NCBI GenBank assembly: GCA_934141535.1
Contig: CAKPCH010000007.1
Location: 1 to 64,000 of the forward strand
Length of the DNA: 64,000 nt
Direction of reading: 5' to 3'
DNA from: an uncultured Bacilli bacterium
Lineage (GTDB): Bacteria > Bacillota_I > Bacilli_A > RF39 > UBA660
Shown here: positions 8,250 to 17,217 of the stretch, piece after piece
Layout of the letters: every line of letters starts with the position of its first letter
Numbering within the stretch: the first letter of the stretch is position 1
Translations under genes and position numbers: made by a program
Notes under the pieces: generated by a model
Databases searched by the model: none
Seen by the model: only the letters and a program-made list of their open reading frames with translations
What the model was told of the DNA's origin: nothing

Positions 8250-9425
8250 ATGAAAAAAAGTATAAAAGACTTTGAATTAAGTGGTAAAAAAGTAATAATA
8301 AGGGTAGATTTTAATGTACCTATAAAAAATAATGTTATACTTGATGATAATAGAATTAAAGAAAGTTTAAAAACAATTAATTATGCTAAAGAAAAAAAAG
8401 CTAAAATAATTTTATTAAGCCATTTAGGTAGAGTTAAAGTAGAAGAAGATAAAGAAAAATATTCACTTAAAGTAGTTGCTGAAAAGTTAAGTGAACTAAT
8501 TAATCAAAAAGTATATTTTTCTTCTGTTACTAGAGGAAAAGAGTTAGAAGATAAAATAAAGAATTTAAAAGAATCTGATATTTTACTAGTTGAAAATACT
8601 AGATTTGAAGATTTAAATGGTAATTTAGAATCTTCAAATGATCCAGCATTAGGAAAGTATTGGGCATCATTAGCAGATATATTTATAAATGATGCGTTTG
8701 CTACAAGTCATAGAAGTCATGCTTCTAATGTAGGAGTAGCTAGTAACTTACCAAGTGGTATAGGATTCTTAATAGAAAAAGAATTAGAAAACTTTAAAAT
8801 ATTACAGAACCCTTTAACTCCATATACTGTAATACTTGGGGGAGCTAAAGTAAGTGATAAAATAGGTGTTATAGAATCGCTAATAAAAAAGTGTGATTAT
8901 ATATTAATAGGTGGAGGCATGGCTTATACTTTCTTAAAAGCACATAATTATGAAATCGGTAAATCTATAGTAGATTTAGATTCTATAGAATTTTGTAAAA
9001 AAATATTAAATGATTATAAAGAAAAAATTATATTACCACTAGATTCAGTAGTATCAAAAGAACTAAATGATAAACCAAGTATAAAGACTAATAATTTATT
9101 AGATAAAGATGATATAGGATTTGATATAGGCAATGATACAATTAGTTTATTTAAAAAATATATAGATAAATCAAATACTATATTTTGGAATGGACCACTT
9201 GGTTATTTTGAAAAGGAAGAGTATTCTAATGGTACTAAAGAAATATTAGAATATTTATCAAAGCAAAATAAAACTATAATAATAGGTGGTGGAGATACAG
9301 CATCAAGTGCTATTAACTTTGGTTATAAAAATTCATTTACACATATTTCAACGGGAGGAGGAGCATCTTTAGAATTACTAGAAGGTAAAACATTACCTGG
9401 TATAGATATAATAGATGATAAATAA
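8250..9425 (+). CDS. pgk: Phosphoglycerate kinase
   Basis: A 391-residue cytoplasmic glycolytic enzyme that transfers phosphate between 1,3-bisphosphoglycerate and ADP. Diagnostic segments include VIIRVDFNVP (residues ~15-24), LLSHLGR, LLVENTRF, INDAFATSHRSHAS, the nucleotide-binding ILGGAKVSDKI, FWNGPLGYFE and GGGDTAS followed by STGGGAS near the end. Length is normal for the family. RBS GGTGAT lies six bases before ATG. It opens a tight operon with a flippase-like protein, a glycosyltransferase and tpiA; the two glycolipid-type genes sit between two glycolytic genes. Confidence 0.97.
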   Translation: MKKSIKDFELSGKKVIIRVDFNVPIKNNVILDDNRIKESLKTINYAKEKKAKIILLSHLGRVKVEEDKEKYSLKVVAEKLSELINQKVYFSSVTRGKELEDKIKNLKESDILLVENTRFEDLNGNLESSNDPALGKYWASLADIFINDAFATSHRSHASNVGVASNLPSGIGFLIEKELENFKILQNPLTPYTVILGGAKVSDKIGVIESLIKKCDYILIGGGMAYTFLKAHNYEIGKSIVDLDSIEFCKKILNDYKEKIILPLDSVVSKELNDKPSIKTNNLLDKDDIGFDIGNDTISLFKKYIDKSNTIFWNGPLGYFEKEEYSNGTKEILEYLSKQNKTIIIGGGDTASSAINFGYKNSFTHISTGGGASLELLEGKTLPGIDIIDDK

Positions 9426-10440
9426 TATGAAAAAAAATATAATAAAAAGAATAATAAATACATTAATAATAATAATTGTTACAATATTAGTTTTATATTT
9501 TTCTCTTAAAGATAATTATGAAGCAATAATAAATCAAATAATTACTATGAATATATGGTTTGTATTATTAGCTTTCTTATTTCTAATATTGTATTGGATA
9601 TTTAAAAGTTATTCAATTTATACATTTAGTAAAAAAATGAATAAGGATTTTAAATTTTTACAAGCAGTTCAATTAATACTTAGAACTCAATTCTTTAACG
9701 CAGTAACTCCTTTTGCTACAGGAGGACAACCATTTCAAGTAATCTATTTAAAACAAACAGGACTTGATTATGCGAGTGCTACAAGTGTAGTTCTTCAAAA
9801 TTTTATAGTTTATCAAATAGCACTTGTTTTCTTAGGTTTAGTAGCACTCTTTTCAAATCAAATATTTCATATATTTCGTAAAGTATATTTACTTCAAAAA
9901 TTAATAACACTTGGATTTATAATAAATACATTAGTAATAGTTATAATGTTTGTAGTAGCATTCTCTAAAAAAATGAATAAAAAATTAATCGGGCTTGCTA
10001 TTAACATATTAACAAAATTACATATAGTAAAAAATAAAGAAGAAAAATTACAAAAATGGGATGAGACAATAACTAAGTTCCATGAGGGTGCTAAAATATT
10101 ATTAGAAGATAAAAAAGCTTTTTTACTTAATATATTATATAATTTTTTAGGACTTTGTTGTTTATATGTGATACCACTTTTCCTTTTATATGCTACAGGA
10201 GATTTTACTTCATTTAATGCTGGAGTTGCTATTATTACTAGTGCATATATTATGATTATTGGTTCATTTGTACCAATCCCTGGAGCAACTGGTGGACTAG
10301 AATATGGATTTATGCAATTTTATGGAAATTTTATAACAGGTAGTGCTTTATCAGCAATTATGCTTATATGGAGATTTATCACATACTACTTTGGATTGAT
10401 GATGGGTGCTGTAGCACTCGGTATTAAAAGGGTGAAATAA
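9415..10440 (+). CDS. Lysylphosphatidylglycerol synthase TM-domain / flippase-like membrane protein (UPF0104, YbhN)
   Basis: A 341-residue polytopic membrane protein with about eight helices and no catalytic domain. The motif TPFATGGQPFQ around residues 95-105 and PIPGATGGLEYGF near 285 are the signatures of the YbhN/MprF N-terminal flippase-like family. The start overlaps pgk by 11 bases; an alternative ATG at 9427 removes the overlap. Members are thought to move or present aminoacyl- or glyco-lipids across the membrane. The neighbouring diacylglycerol glycosyltransferase suggests a glycolipid substrate here, by context only. Confidence 0.82.
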   Translation: MINNMKKNIIKRIINTLIIIIVTILVLYFSLKDNYEAIINQIITMNIWFVLLAFLFLILYWIFKSYSIYTFSKKMNKDFKFLQAVQLILRTQFFNAVTPFATGGQPFQVIYLKQTGLDYASATSVVLQNFIVYQIALVFLGLVALFSNQIFHIFRKVYLLQKLITLGFIINTLVIVIMFVVAFSKKMNKKLIGLAINILTKLHIVKNKEEKLQKWDETITKFHEGAKILLEDKKAFLLNILYNFLGLCCLYVIPLFLLYATGDFTSFNAGVAIITSAYIMIIGSFVPIPGATGGLEYGFMQFYGNFITGSALSAIMLIWRFITYYFGLMMGAVALGIKRVK

Positions 10441-11681
10441 TGAGAATAGGAATATTTACGGATACATATCCTCCATTTATAAATGGGGTATCAACAAGTA
10501 TAAATATGTTAGAAAATGCTTTAAGAAAAAAAGGTCATAAAGTATTCATAGTAACGGTAAATCCTGATGATATGACATATAAATTTGAAGATAATGGCAG
10601 AATTATTAGAATACCAGGTATTCCTACAGGAATATATGATTATAGATTAACTACTTTTTATCCAATAAAAGCAGTTAATCATATAAAAGAATGGGATTTA
10701 GATATAATACATTCTCATACTGAATTTGGTATAGGTACATTTGCACGTGTTATAGGTAAACAATTTGATATACCTGTAGTTCATACATATCATACAATGT
10801 ATGAAGATTATGTACATTATATAACTAAGGGATATTTTGATGGACCTAGCAAAAAAATAGTAGAGTATTTAACAAAATTTTATTGTGATAAAACAGTAAA
10901 TGAATTAATAGTGCCTACTAAAAAAACATATGATTTATTTAAAGAAAAATATAAATATGATAGGAACGTACATATAATACCTACAGGAATAGAAATAGAA
11001 AGATTTTATAAGGAAAAAGTAAGTTTAGATAAATTAAATACATTAAAATCAGAATTAGGAATAACTAAAGATGATATAACAGTATTATTTGTAGGTAGAA
11101 TAGCTTCTGAAAAAAATGTAGAATTTTTAATTCATAATCATTCATCATTACTTAAAGTAAATAAGAATATTAAATTATTAATAGTAGGTGATGGACCTGA
11201 TTTAGATAATTATAAAAAATTAGCTAGTAAAAATAAAATATCAGATAAAGTAATATTTACTGGTAAAGTAGCTTGGAAAGATATACCATTATATTATAAT
11301 ATAGGAGATATATTTACAACAGCATCTCATACAGAAACTCAAGGATTAACTGTAATAGAAGCTATGGCCTCATCATTACCAGTAGTAGCTTTAGATGATG
11401 AAGCATTTAGAAATACAGTAATAGATGGATTAACAGGATACTTATTTAAAAATAGAAAAGAATATATTAATCATATGATAAGTCTTATAAAAAATAAAGA
11501 ACAAAGAAAAAATATGGGGACTCAAGGAAGAATAAATGCTGAAACATATTCATCAAAATATTTTGCAGAAAGAGTACTTAATGTATATAAATTAGCTTTA
11601 AAAGATAGACCATTAAAAAAAGATAAATCATTCTTTGCTCGACTTAAAAATACGGTAAAAAGGGGATTTCATGGAAAATAA
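10440..11681 (+). CDS. GT4 glycosyltransferase, probable diacylglycerol glucosyltransferase
   Basis: A 413-residue GT-B enzyme. The N-terminal domain starts with MRIGIFTDTYPPFINGV and contains IIHSHTEFGIG and HTYHTMYEDYVHY, typical of the alMGS-like monoglucosyl-diacylglycerol synthases. The C-terminal nucleotide-sugar domain has LFVGRI, FTGKV and the EX7E motif in TETQGLTVIEAMA. The C-terminus is basic, as expected for a peripheral membrane protein. Such enzymes add alpha-glucose to diacylglycerol to make membrane glycolipids and lipoteichoic acid anchors. The ATG overlaps the TAA of the flippase gene; RBS GGGTGAA. The family is firm; the sugar is inferred. Confidence 0.83.
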   Translation: MRIGIFTDTYPPFINGVSTSINMLENALRKKGHKVFIVTVNPDDMTYKFEDNGRIIRIPGIPTGIYDYRLTTFYPIKAVNHIKEWDLDIIHSHTEFGIGTFARVIGKQFDIPVVHTYHTMYEDYVHYITKGYFDGPSKKIVEYLTKFYCDKTVNELIVPTKKTYDLFKEKYKYDRNVHIIPTGIEIERFYKEKVSLDKLNTLKSELGITKDDITVLFVGRIASEKNVEFLIHNHSSLLKVNKNIKLLIVGDGPDLDNYKKLASKNKISDKVIFTGKVAWKDIPLYYNIGDIFTTASHTETQGLTVIEAMASSLPVVALDDEAFRNTVIDGLTGYLFKNRKEYINHMISLIKNKEQRKNMGTQGRINAETYSSKYFAERVLNVYKLALKDRPLKKDKSFFARLKNTVKRGFHGK

Positions 11682-12390
11682 AATAATAGTTGGAAATATA
11701 AAAATGAATATGAAATTTGGTGAAATATCAAATTACATAAATATATTTAAAAATATAAAAAATAAGAATGTAATTATATGTCCAAGCTATATATATATTC
11801 CATACTTTTTAAATTATGATTTTAAAGTAGGAAGTCAAAATGTGTGTGCTTATAAAGAGGGGTGCTACACAGGTGAGATTTCAGCTAATCAATTATCTAG
11901 TATAGGTGTAGACTATGTATTAGTCGGTCATAGTGAAAGAAGATTAAAATTTAATGAGACAGATTTAGAAATAAATAAAAAAATTATTAATTCATTAAAT
12001 AATAGATTAAAAGTTATATTATGTATAGGTGAAACATTAGAAGAATTAAACTTATTAAAAAAAGATATAGTACTTAAAAGACAAATAAGAAATGCTTTAG
12101 TAAATGTTAACGATATATCTAATATAATAATAGCTTATGAACCAATATGGGCTATAGGCACAAAGAAAATACCTACAATAAATGAATTAAATAATACTAT
12201 AAAATATATAAGAGATATAATATATGAATTATATAAAGTAAAAAATATAAAAATAATATATGGTGGTAGTATTAATGAAAATAATATTAATGAATTAAAA
12301 AAAATAGAAAATATAGATGGATATTTAATTGGAAGTGCTAGTATAAATCCTAATCAATTTATACAAATAATAGATAAAATAAACGAATAA
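11671..12390 (+). CDS. tpiA: Triosephosphate isomerase
   Basis: A 239-residue TIM barrel interconverting dihydroxyacetone phosphate and glyceraldehyde 3-phosphate. Visible are GNIKMN with the active-site Lys, the electrophilic His in LVGHSERR, the catalytic Glu in AYEPIWAIGT, and the phosphate-binding IIYGGSI. It is slightly shorter than the usual 250 residues. The start overlaps the glycosyltransferase by 11 bases with RBS AAGGGG. Last gene of the pgk operon. Confidence 0.95.
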   Translation: MENKIIVGNIKMNMKFGEISNYINIFKNIKNKNVIICPSYIYIPYFLNYDFKVGSQNVCAYKEGCYTGEISANQLSSIGVDYVLVGHSERRLKFNETDLEINKKIINSLNNRLKVILCIGETLEELNLLKKDIVLKRQIRNALVNVNDISNIIIAYEPIWAIGTKKIPTINELNNTIKYIRDIIYELYKVKNIKIIYGGSINENNINELKKIENIDGYLIGSASINPNQFIQIIDKINE

Positions 12391-12395
12391 CAAAA

Positions 12396-12402
12396 TTCGA
12401 CA
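12396..12402 (-). promoter_or_regulatory. Spo0A box (0A box) upstream of spo0A
   Basis: TTCGACA on the + strand is the exact reverse complement of the 0A box TGTCGAA. It lies about 95 bases before the spo0A start and just upstream of its likely promoter, a position fitting autoregulation. Confidence 0.55.
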
Positions 12403-12466
12403 AAAAAATACATTTATCTACAAAACTAGATATTTTATACTCTAGTAAAATTTAAGCTGTGTGTTG

Positions 12467-12472
12467 TATAAT
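12467..12472 (+). promoter_or_regulatory. -10 element of the spo0A promoter
   Basis: TATAAT 24 bases before ATG 12496, with no convincing -35 at 17 bases; this would suit a promoter needing an activator or another sigma factor. Confidence 0.4.
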
Positions 12473-12495
12473 TATTATAGAAAAGGAGAGCACTT

Positions 12496-13254
12496 ATGAA
12501 CAAAATAAAAGTTCTTATGATAGATGATAATTTGCAGTTAATAGAAGCAGTAAAGGAGTATTTTACAAGTAGTAATAAGATAGAAATATCAGCAAGTGCT
12601 GGTGATGGTGTAGAAGGATTAGAAAAAATTCAAACAGAAGAATATGATGTTATAGTACTTGATTTGATAATGCCTAAAAAAGATGGAATATATGTATTAG
12701 AAGAAATGAAAAAGAAAAATATAAATAAAAAAGTAATAGTTGCTACAAGCTATAATACACAAGAAGTTATTAGACAAGTATCTGAATTTGGAGTAAATTA
12801 TTATATATTAAAACCTTTTGATTTTTCAGATTTAGAAAAAAGAATATTAGATATGTGTAATAAAAAAGCAAGTGGTAAAAGTGTAGATTTACATTACAAT
12901 AATATACAAATATCAATAACAAAAATACTTCATGAATTAGGTATACCATCACACATAAAAGGATATCAATATATAAGAGATGGAGTATGTATGATATTTG
13001 AAAATCCAGATATGATAGGTGGAATAACAAAAGAATTATATCCAGAGTTAGCACACAAATTTGATACAACAACTTCAAGAGTGGAAAGAGCAATAAGACA
13101 TGCTATAGAAGTTAGTTGGAATAGAGGTAATTGGGACTTAATGGAAGAAATATTTGGTAATAGTGTAGATATAGATAGAGCAAAACCAACTAATTCAGAA
13201 TTCATAGTAACAGTGGCAGATAAATTAAGACTTGATTATCACATGGTAAGATAA
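12496..13254 (+). CDS. spo0A: Sporulation master regulator Spo0A
   Basis: A 252-residue response regulator. The receiver domain (1-120) has acidic residues Asp10 and Asp11, phosphoacceptor Asp56 in VLDLIMP and Lys near 107 in LKPFDF. The DNA-binding domain has the Spo0A signature: TKILHELGIPSHIKGYQY, then TTSRVERAIRHAIEVSW with the recognition helix. Phosphorylated Spo0A binds 0A boxes to switch on sporulation and related states; one such box lies upstream. RBS AAGGAGAG. The phosphate donor is not shown, but the Hpt-carrying hybrid kinase at 23877 is a candidate. Whether this lineage forms spores cannot be told from this window. Confidence 0.95.
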   Translation: MNKIKVLMIDDNLQLIEAVKEYFTSSNKIEISASAGDGVEGLEKIQTEEYDVIVLDLIMPKKDGIYVLEEMKKKNINKKVIVATSYNTQEVIRQVSEFGVNYYILKPFDFSDLEKRILDMCNKKASGKSVDLHYNNIQISITKILHELGIPSHIKGYQYIRDGVCMIFENPDMIGGITKELYPELAHKFDTTTSRVERAIRHAIEVSWNRGNWDLMEEIFGNSVDIDRAKPTNSEFIVTVADKLRLDYHMVR

Positions 13255-13268
13255 TATTTATAAAAAGT

Positions 13269-13292
13269 ACTATTTAAAATAGTTTCTTTTTT
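13269..13292 (+). terminator. Terminator of spo0A
   Basis: ACTATT (13269-13274), loop TAA, AATAGT (13278-13283), then TTTCTTTTTTT. Confidence 0.6.
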
Positions 13293-13444
13293 TATAATAA
13301 AATATTCATTAATTGTATAAGCTTTGTAAATAAAAAAATGCTGAAATAAAAAAGAAATTTTAACTTTTTTTGTGTTCTATTACCACACAAACCTTATTTT
13401 ATAACGAAAAAATAGAATTTTTGATAGAATTTAAAAACAATAAA

Positions 13445-13453
13445 TGTTATAAT
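13445..13453 (+). promoter_or_regulatory. Extended -10 promoter of mutS
   Basis: TGTTATAAT 18 bases before the mutS start. TTGATA at 13421 is spaced too far (21 bases) to be a standard -35. The rest of the 200-base gap after spo0A shows no gene. Confidence 0.45.
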
Positions 13454-13470
13454 ATAACTTGGTGATATGT

Positions 13471-16008
13471 ATGAAGATGCAAGATGTAGATTTAGCACGT
13501 GTTTCACCAATGATGAAACATTATATAAGTGTAAAAAAAGAACACCCAGACGTAATAATATTTTATAGATTAGGTGACTTTTATGAAGTATTTTTTGAAG
13601 ATGCTGTTATAACATCAAGAGAACTAGAACTTACATTAACAGGCAGAAGCGCTGGACTTGATGAAAAAGTTCCTATGTGTGGTGTTCCTTTTCATGCTGT
13701 TCAAATATATATAGATAAAATGGTGGAAAAAGGATATAAGATAGGTATTTGTGAACAATTAGAGGATCCTAAAACTGCTAAAGGTATAGTTGAAAGAGGA
13801 TTAACTCAAATAATTAGTAAAGGTACTATTATGAATTCGGAATCATTAAAAGAAAATGAATTCAATTACATTGGCAATATAATAGATTTTACTAATTCAT
13901 ATGGAGTTTGTTATACAGATATTACTACAGGTGTTATATATGTTAGTTTAATAGAACATGATACTTCAAAACTAATTAGTGAAATATTAAGTAATAATTT
14001 AACAGAAGTAATAGTGGAATCTACAATAGATAAAAATATAACAAATATATTAAAAAATCAATATAATATTTCTATAACTATTAGTGATGAAATAAAAGAG
14101 TTAGAAGAATATAAATATATATATTCAAATATAGAAGATAATAGATTAATAAAAACTATAAATCATTTAATAACTTATATATTAGAAATTAAAATGACTA
14201 GTTTAACACATTTACAAAAAGCAATAATAAAAAGTAATGCTAAATATCTAAAAATGGATATACATACAAAAAGAAATCTAGAATTAACAGAAACTTTAAG
14301 ATTAAAACAAAGACAATATTCACTTATATGGTTATTAGATAAAACAAAAACAGCAATGGGATCAAGATTACTTAAAGATTATATAGAAAATCCATTAATA
14401 GATATAAATGAAATTAATAAAAGATATGATATAGTAGAAACTTTACTTGAAGAATTTATTCTAAAAGAAGATTTAAAAAATTTACTTTATGAAGTATATG
14501 ACTTAGAAAGATTAAGTGGTCGTATAGCATTTGGAAATGCAAATGCTAGAGATTTATTGCAATTAAAAAATTCTTTAAAAGTACTTCCAGATATTAAAAA
14601 TATATTAAAAGCTATAAAATTTAAAGATATAGAAACATTAAGTGATTTATATAAATTATTAGATAATTCTATATATGAAAATCCACCAGTAGGACTTAAA
14701 GAAGGATATTTAATAAAGCAAGGCTTTAATAGTGAATTAGATGAATTAAAAGATATTAGAGCAAACGGTAAAGATTTTATTGCTAAATTTGAAACAGAAG
14801 AAAAAGAAAAAACAGGTATCAAAACTTTAAAAGTAGGATATAACAAAGTATTTGGATATTATATAGAAGTATCAAAAGGAATGACTTATTTAGTTAAAGA
14901 AGAATATGGTTATGAAAGAAAACAAACATTAAGTAACTGTGAAAGATATATAAGTCCAATATTAAAAGAGAAAGAATCTTTAATACTTAATGCAGAAGAT
15001 AGAATTATAGAATTAGAATATAATTTATTTGTAGATATTAGAAATAAAATAAAAGAATATATACCTCGTTTACAAGAAGTAGCGCGTATTTTAAGTGAAA
15101 TAGATGTACTTCAATCATTCTCTACAGTAGCAGAAGAAAATAATTATATAAGACCAACTTTAACACATGAAAATATAATAAATTTAAAAGATAATAGACA
15201 TGCTGTAGTTGAAAAAGTATTAACTGGTGAATATGTATCAAATGATATATTATTAGATAAAAATAAAAATATATTATTAATAACAGGACCTAATATGGCT
15301 GGTAAATCTACATATATGCGTCAACTTGCAATAACAGTTATAATGGCTCAAATAGGATGTTTTATTCCTTGTAGTAGTGCAACTATAAAAGTATTTGATG
15401 CTATATATACAAGAATTGGAGCGAGTGATGATTTAGTTAGTGGAGAATCAACATTTATGGTAGAAATGAATGAAGCAAATAATGCTATAAGTAATGCTAC
15501 AAAAGATTCATTAATACTATTTGATGAATTAGGACGTGGTACAGCTACATTTGATGGAATGGCACTTGCTCAATCAATAATAGAATATATACATGATAAT
15601 ATAGGTTGTAAAATGATGTTTTCAACACATTATCATGAATTAACAGATTTAGAAAACAACTTAAAATATTTAAAAAATGTACATGTAAGTGCAAAAGAAG
15701 AAGATGGACATGTAACTTTCCTACATAAAATAAAAGATGGAAGTATAGATAAAAGTTATGGTATACATGTAGCTCGTCTTGCCTCATTACCAGATAAACT
15801 TATTAAAAGAGCAACCGATATACTTAACGTTTATGAATCTAAAGAGAAAAAAAGAGATGTAATTATACAACAATCTTTACCTTTAGAATTTGAAGAAACA
15901 AAACCTTCAAAAGTAGAAGAAAAATTAAAATCAATAGATGTCTTAAATATAACACCTATAGAAGCTCTTAATTTAATATGTGAATTAAAAAAAGATTTAA
16001 AGAAGTGA
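13471..16008 (+). CDS. mutS: DNA mismatch repair protein MutS
   Basis: An 845-residue mismatch-recognition ATPase. The N-terminal mismatch-binding domain has the FYE motif (GDFYEVFFEDA) and MCGVPFHA. The C-terminal ATPase has Walker A TGPNMAGKS, Walker B LILFDELGRGT and FSTHYHEL. Length is normal. I chose ATG 13471 because GGTGAT lies four bases upstream; the in-frame TTG at 13459 sits in front of that ribosome site and would skip it. The partner mutL is not in the window. A terminator at 15999-16022 overlaps its stop. Confidence 0.95.
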   Translation: MKMQDVDLARVSPMMKHYISVKKEHPDVIIFYRLGDFYEVFFEDAVITSRELELTLTGRSAGLDEKVPMCGVPFHAVQIYIDKMVEKGYKIGICEQLEDPKTAKGIVERGLTQIISKGTIMNSESLKENEFNYIGNIIDFTNSYGVCYTDITTGVIYVSLIEHDTSKLISEILSNNLTEVIVESTIDKNITNILKNQYNISITISDEIKELEEYKYIYSNIEDNRLIKTINHLITYILEIKMTSLTHLQKAIIKSNAKYLKMDIHTKRNLELTETLRLKQRQYSLIWLLDKTKTAMGSRLLKDYIENPLIDINEINKRYDIVETLLEEFILKEDLKNLLYEVYDLERLSGRIAFGNANARDLLQLKNSLKVLPDIKNILKAIKFKDIETLSDLYKLLDNSIYENPPVGLKEGYLIKQGFNSELDELKDIRANGKDFIAKFETEEKEKTGIKTLKVGYNKVFGYYIEVSKGMTYLVKEEYGYERKQTLSNCERYISPILKEKESLILNAEDRIIELEYNLFVDIRNKIKEYIPRLQEVARILSEIDVLQSFSTVAEENNYIRPTLTHENIINLKDNRHAVVEKVLTGEYVSNDILLDKNKNILLITGPNMAGKSTYMRQLAITVIMAQIGCFIPCSSATIKVFDAIYTRIGASDDLVSGESTFMVEMNEANNAISNATKDSLILFDELGRGTATFDGMALAQSIIEYIHDNIGCKMMFSTHYHELTDLENNLKYLKNVHVSAKEEDGHVTFLHKIKDGSIDKSYGIHVARLASLPDKLIKRATDILNVYESKEKKRDVIIQQSLPLEFEETKPSKVEEKLKSIDVLNITPIEALNLICELKKDLKK

Positions 16009-16022
16009 TAAACTTCTTTTTT
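15999..16022 (+). terminator. Terminator of mutS
   Basis: AAAGAAGT (15999-16006), loop GATAA, ACTTCTTT (16012-16019), then T residues; it contains the TGA stop. Confidence 0.7.
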
Positions 16023-16066
16023 TGTAATAAAAATACTAATAATTAATATAATTAGTTGGAGGCCAT

Positions 16067-16480
16067 ATGAAAGAAGAAACTACTGAAGTAAAAAATGCTA
16101 TAAAATGTGGATTTTATATTTTTAAAAAAATATTATATTGTGATATGGTATTAAATGGTGTTCAAGTAAATATAGAAGATAAAAAATACTTATGTCTTTA
16201 TTTAGGAATATTAAATACTGATAATAGTATTAGTAAAGCAATTAATCATAAAAATAAAATATTATCTAAAAATTTAACAACAAAAGAAATACTAACAATA
16301 TATAATGATTACTTTACTGAAATATTATTAAATATAGACTTTAATAATATTTATAATATGTATGAATACTTATTAAATAATGAAGTAGTAAGATTATTTA
16401 ATCAAATGAATAAAATTAAAATAGATAAACAAAAAATTTTAAAAGGTGATAAAAATGCCTATAATAGGAATAGTATGTAG
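16067..16480 (+). CDS. Hypothetical protein, 137 residues
   Basis: No family recognised. The protein is soluble, starts MKEETTEVKNAIKCGFYIFKK and has a Lys-rich C-terminus. RBS TTGGAGGCC precedes ATG. Its last 26 bases overlap the start of the amidotransferase gene, whose ribosome site GGTGAT lies inside this frame, so the two are probably cotranscribed and translationally coupled. Codon use matches the neighbours. The function might relate to the amidotransferase, but nothing in the sequence shows this. Confidence 0.65.
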   Translation: MKEETTEVKNAIKCGFYIFKKILYCDMVLNGVQVNIEDKKYLCLYLGILNTDNSISKAINHKNKILSKNLTTKEILTIYNDYFTEILLNIDFNNIYNMYEYLLNNEVVRLFNQMNKIKIDKQKILKGDKNAYNRNSM

Positions 16481-17060
16481 ATACTCTATAACAGAAGAGG
16501 GAAATGAAATAAATATAATTTATACTGATATAGTAAAATCTATATATAAAAATGGTGGTATACCTATAGGAATATCTTTAAATTCTAATTATAAAGAAGT
16601 AATAAATATGTGTGATGGAATAATATTAGAAGGTGGAGATGATTTCGTAAAATATGAATATGAAGCTATAAAATATATATATGAAAAAGATATTCCATTA
16701 CTTGGTATATGTTTAGGTATGCAAAGTATGGGTATAGTATTTAATGGAGAATTAATAGATATTAAAAATCATAAAAAAAGATTAAATTATGCTCATAGTG
16801 TATTAGTAAGTACTTCTTCTAAGTTATATAATATATTAAAAAATAATATAGTAAAAGTAAATAGTAGACATAAATCAGTATTAAAGAAAACTGATTTAGA
16901 GATATGTGCTGTAAGTCAAGATAATTATATTGAAGCAATAGAAGATAGAAATAAAAGATTTTTCATAGGTATACAGTGGCATCCTGAATCTATGAGTTAT
17001 GATGATAAACAAAATAATATTTTTAAATACTTTATAAAAGAATGTTCAAAGGTCAAGTAA
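16455..17060 (+). CDS. Class I glutamine amidotransferase-like hydrolase (peptidase C26, PuuD type)
   Basis: A 201-residue protein starting MPIIGIVCRY. The nucleophile elbow is GICLGMQ, and the catalytic His and Glu are in QWHPES. EGGDDF in the first third matches the oxyanion/binding region of gamma-glutamyl-gamma-aminobutyrate hydrolases and other C26 peptidases. It hydrolyses gamma-glutamyl amides in the cytoplasm; the actual substrate is unknown. It is shorter than the usual 240-250 residues. ATG 16455 is preferred over GTG 16446, because GGTGAT lies at the right distance from the former. The stop lies within the following terminator hairpin. Confidence 0.8.
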   Translation: MPIIGIVCRYSITEEGNEINIIYTDIVKSIYKNGGIPIGISLNSNYKEVINMCDGIILEGGDDFVKYEYEAIKYIYEKDIPLLGICLGMQSMGIVFNGELIDIKNHKKRLNYAHSVLVSTSSKLYNILKNNIVKVNSRHKSVLKKTDLEICAVSQDNYIEAIEDRNKRFFIGIQWHPESMSYDDKQNNIFKYFIKECSKVK

Positions 17061-17109
17061 ATATTTTCATATTTTTCGAAAATATTACTTGTTTTTTTTT
17101 TTTTTTTTT
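17054..17109 (+). terminator. Terminator with an 18-T run
   Basis: CAAGTAAATATTTTC (17054-17068) pairs with GAAAATATTACTTG (17078-17091) with one bulged A. It is followed by 18 uninterrupted T residues (17092-17109). The same hairpin, with only 8 T residues, precedes the paralogue at 39443. Confidence 0.8.
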
Positions 17110-17124
17110 GCGATACAATAATAA

Positions 17125-17217
17125 TATAATGAAGAGTAGTAATACCACAACTATACTATTAATGAATGCAAAGAAACAGTGATGTATGGTAAACTATAAA
17201 TAGAAGGTAGGAAGTAT
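17125..17217 (+). promoter_or_regulatory. Promoter and leader of surface protein B
   Basis: TATAAT at 17125-17130; the position expected for its -35 falls inside the 18-T run. The leader 17189-17217 matches those of copies A and C. Confidence 0.45.

Noticed and set aside
13459..13470. Earlier TTG start for mutS
   Set aside because: The Shine-Dalgarno GGTGAT lies inside this segment and serves ATG 13471.
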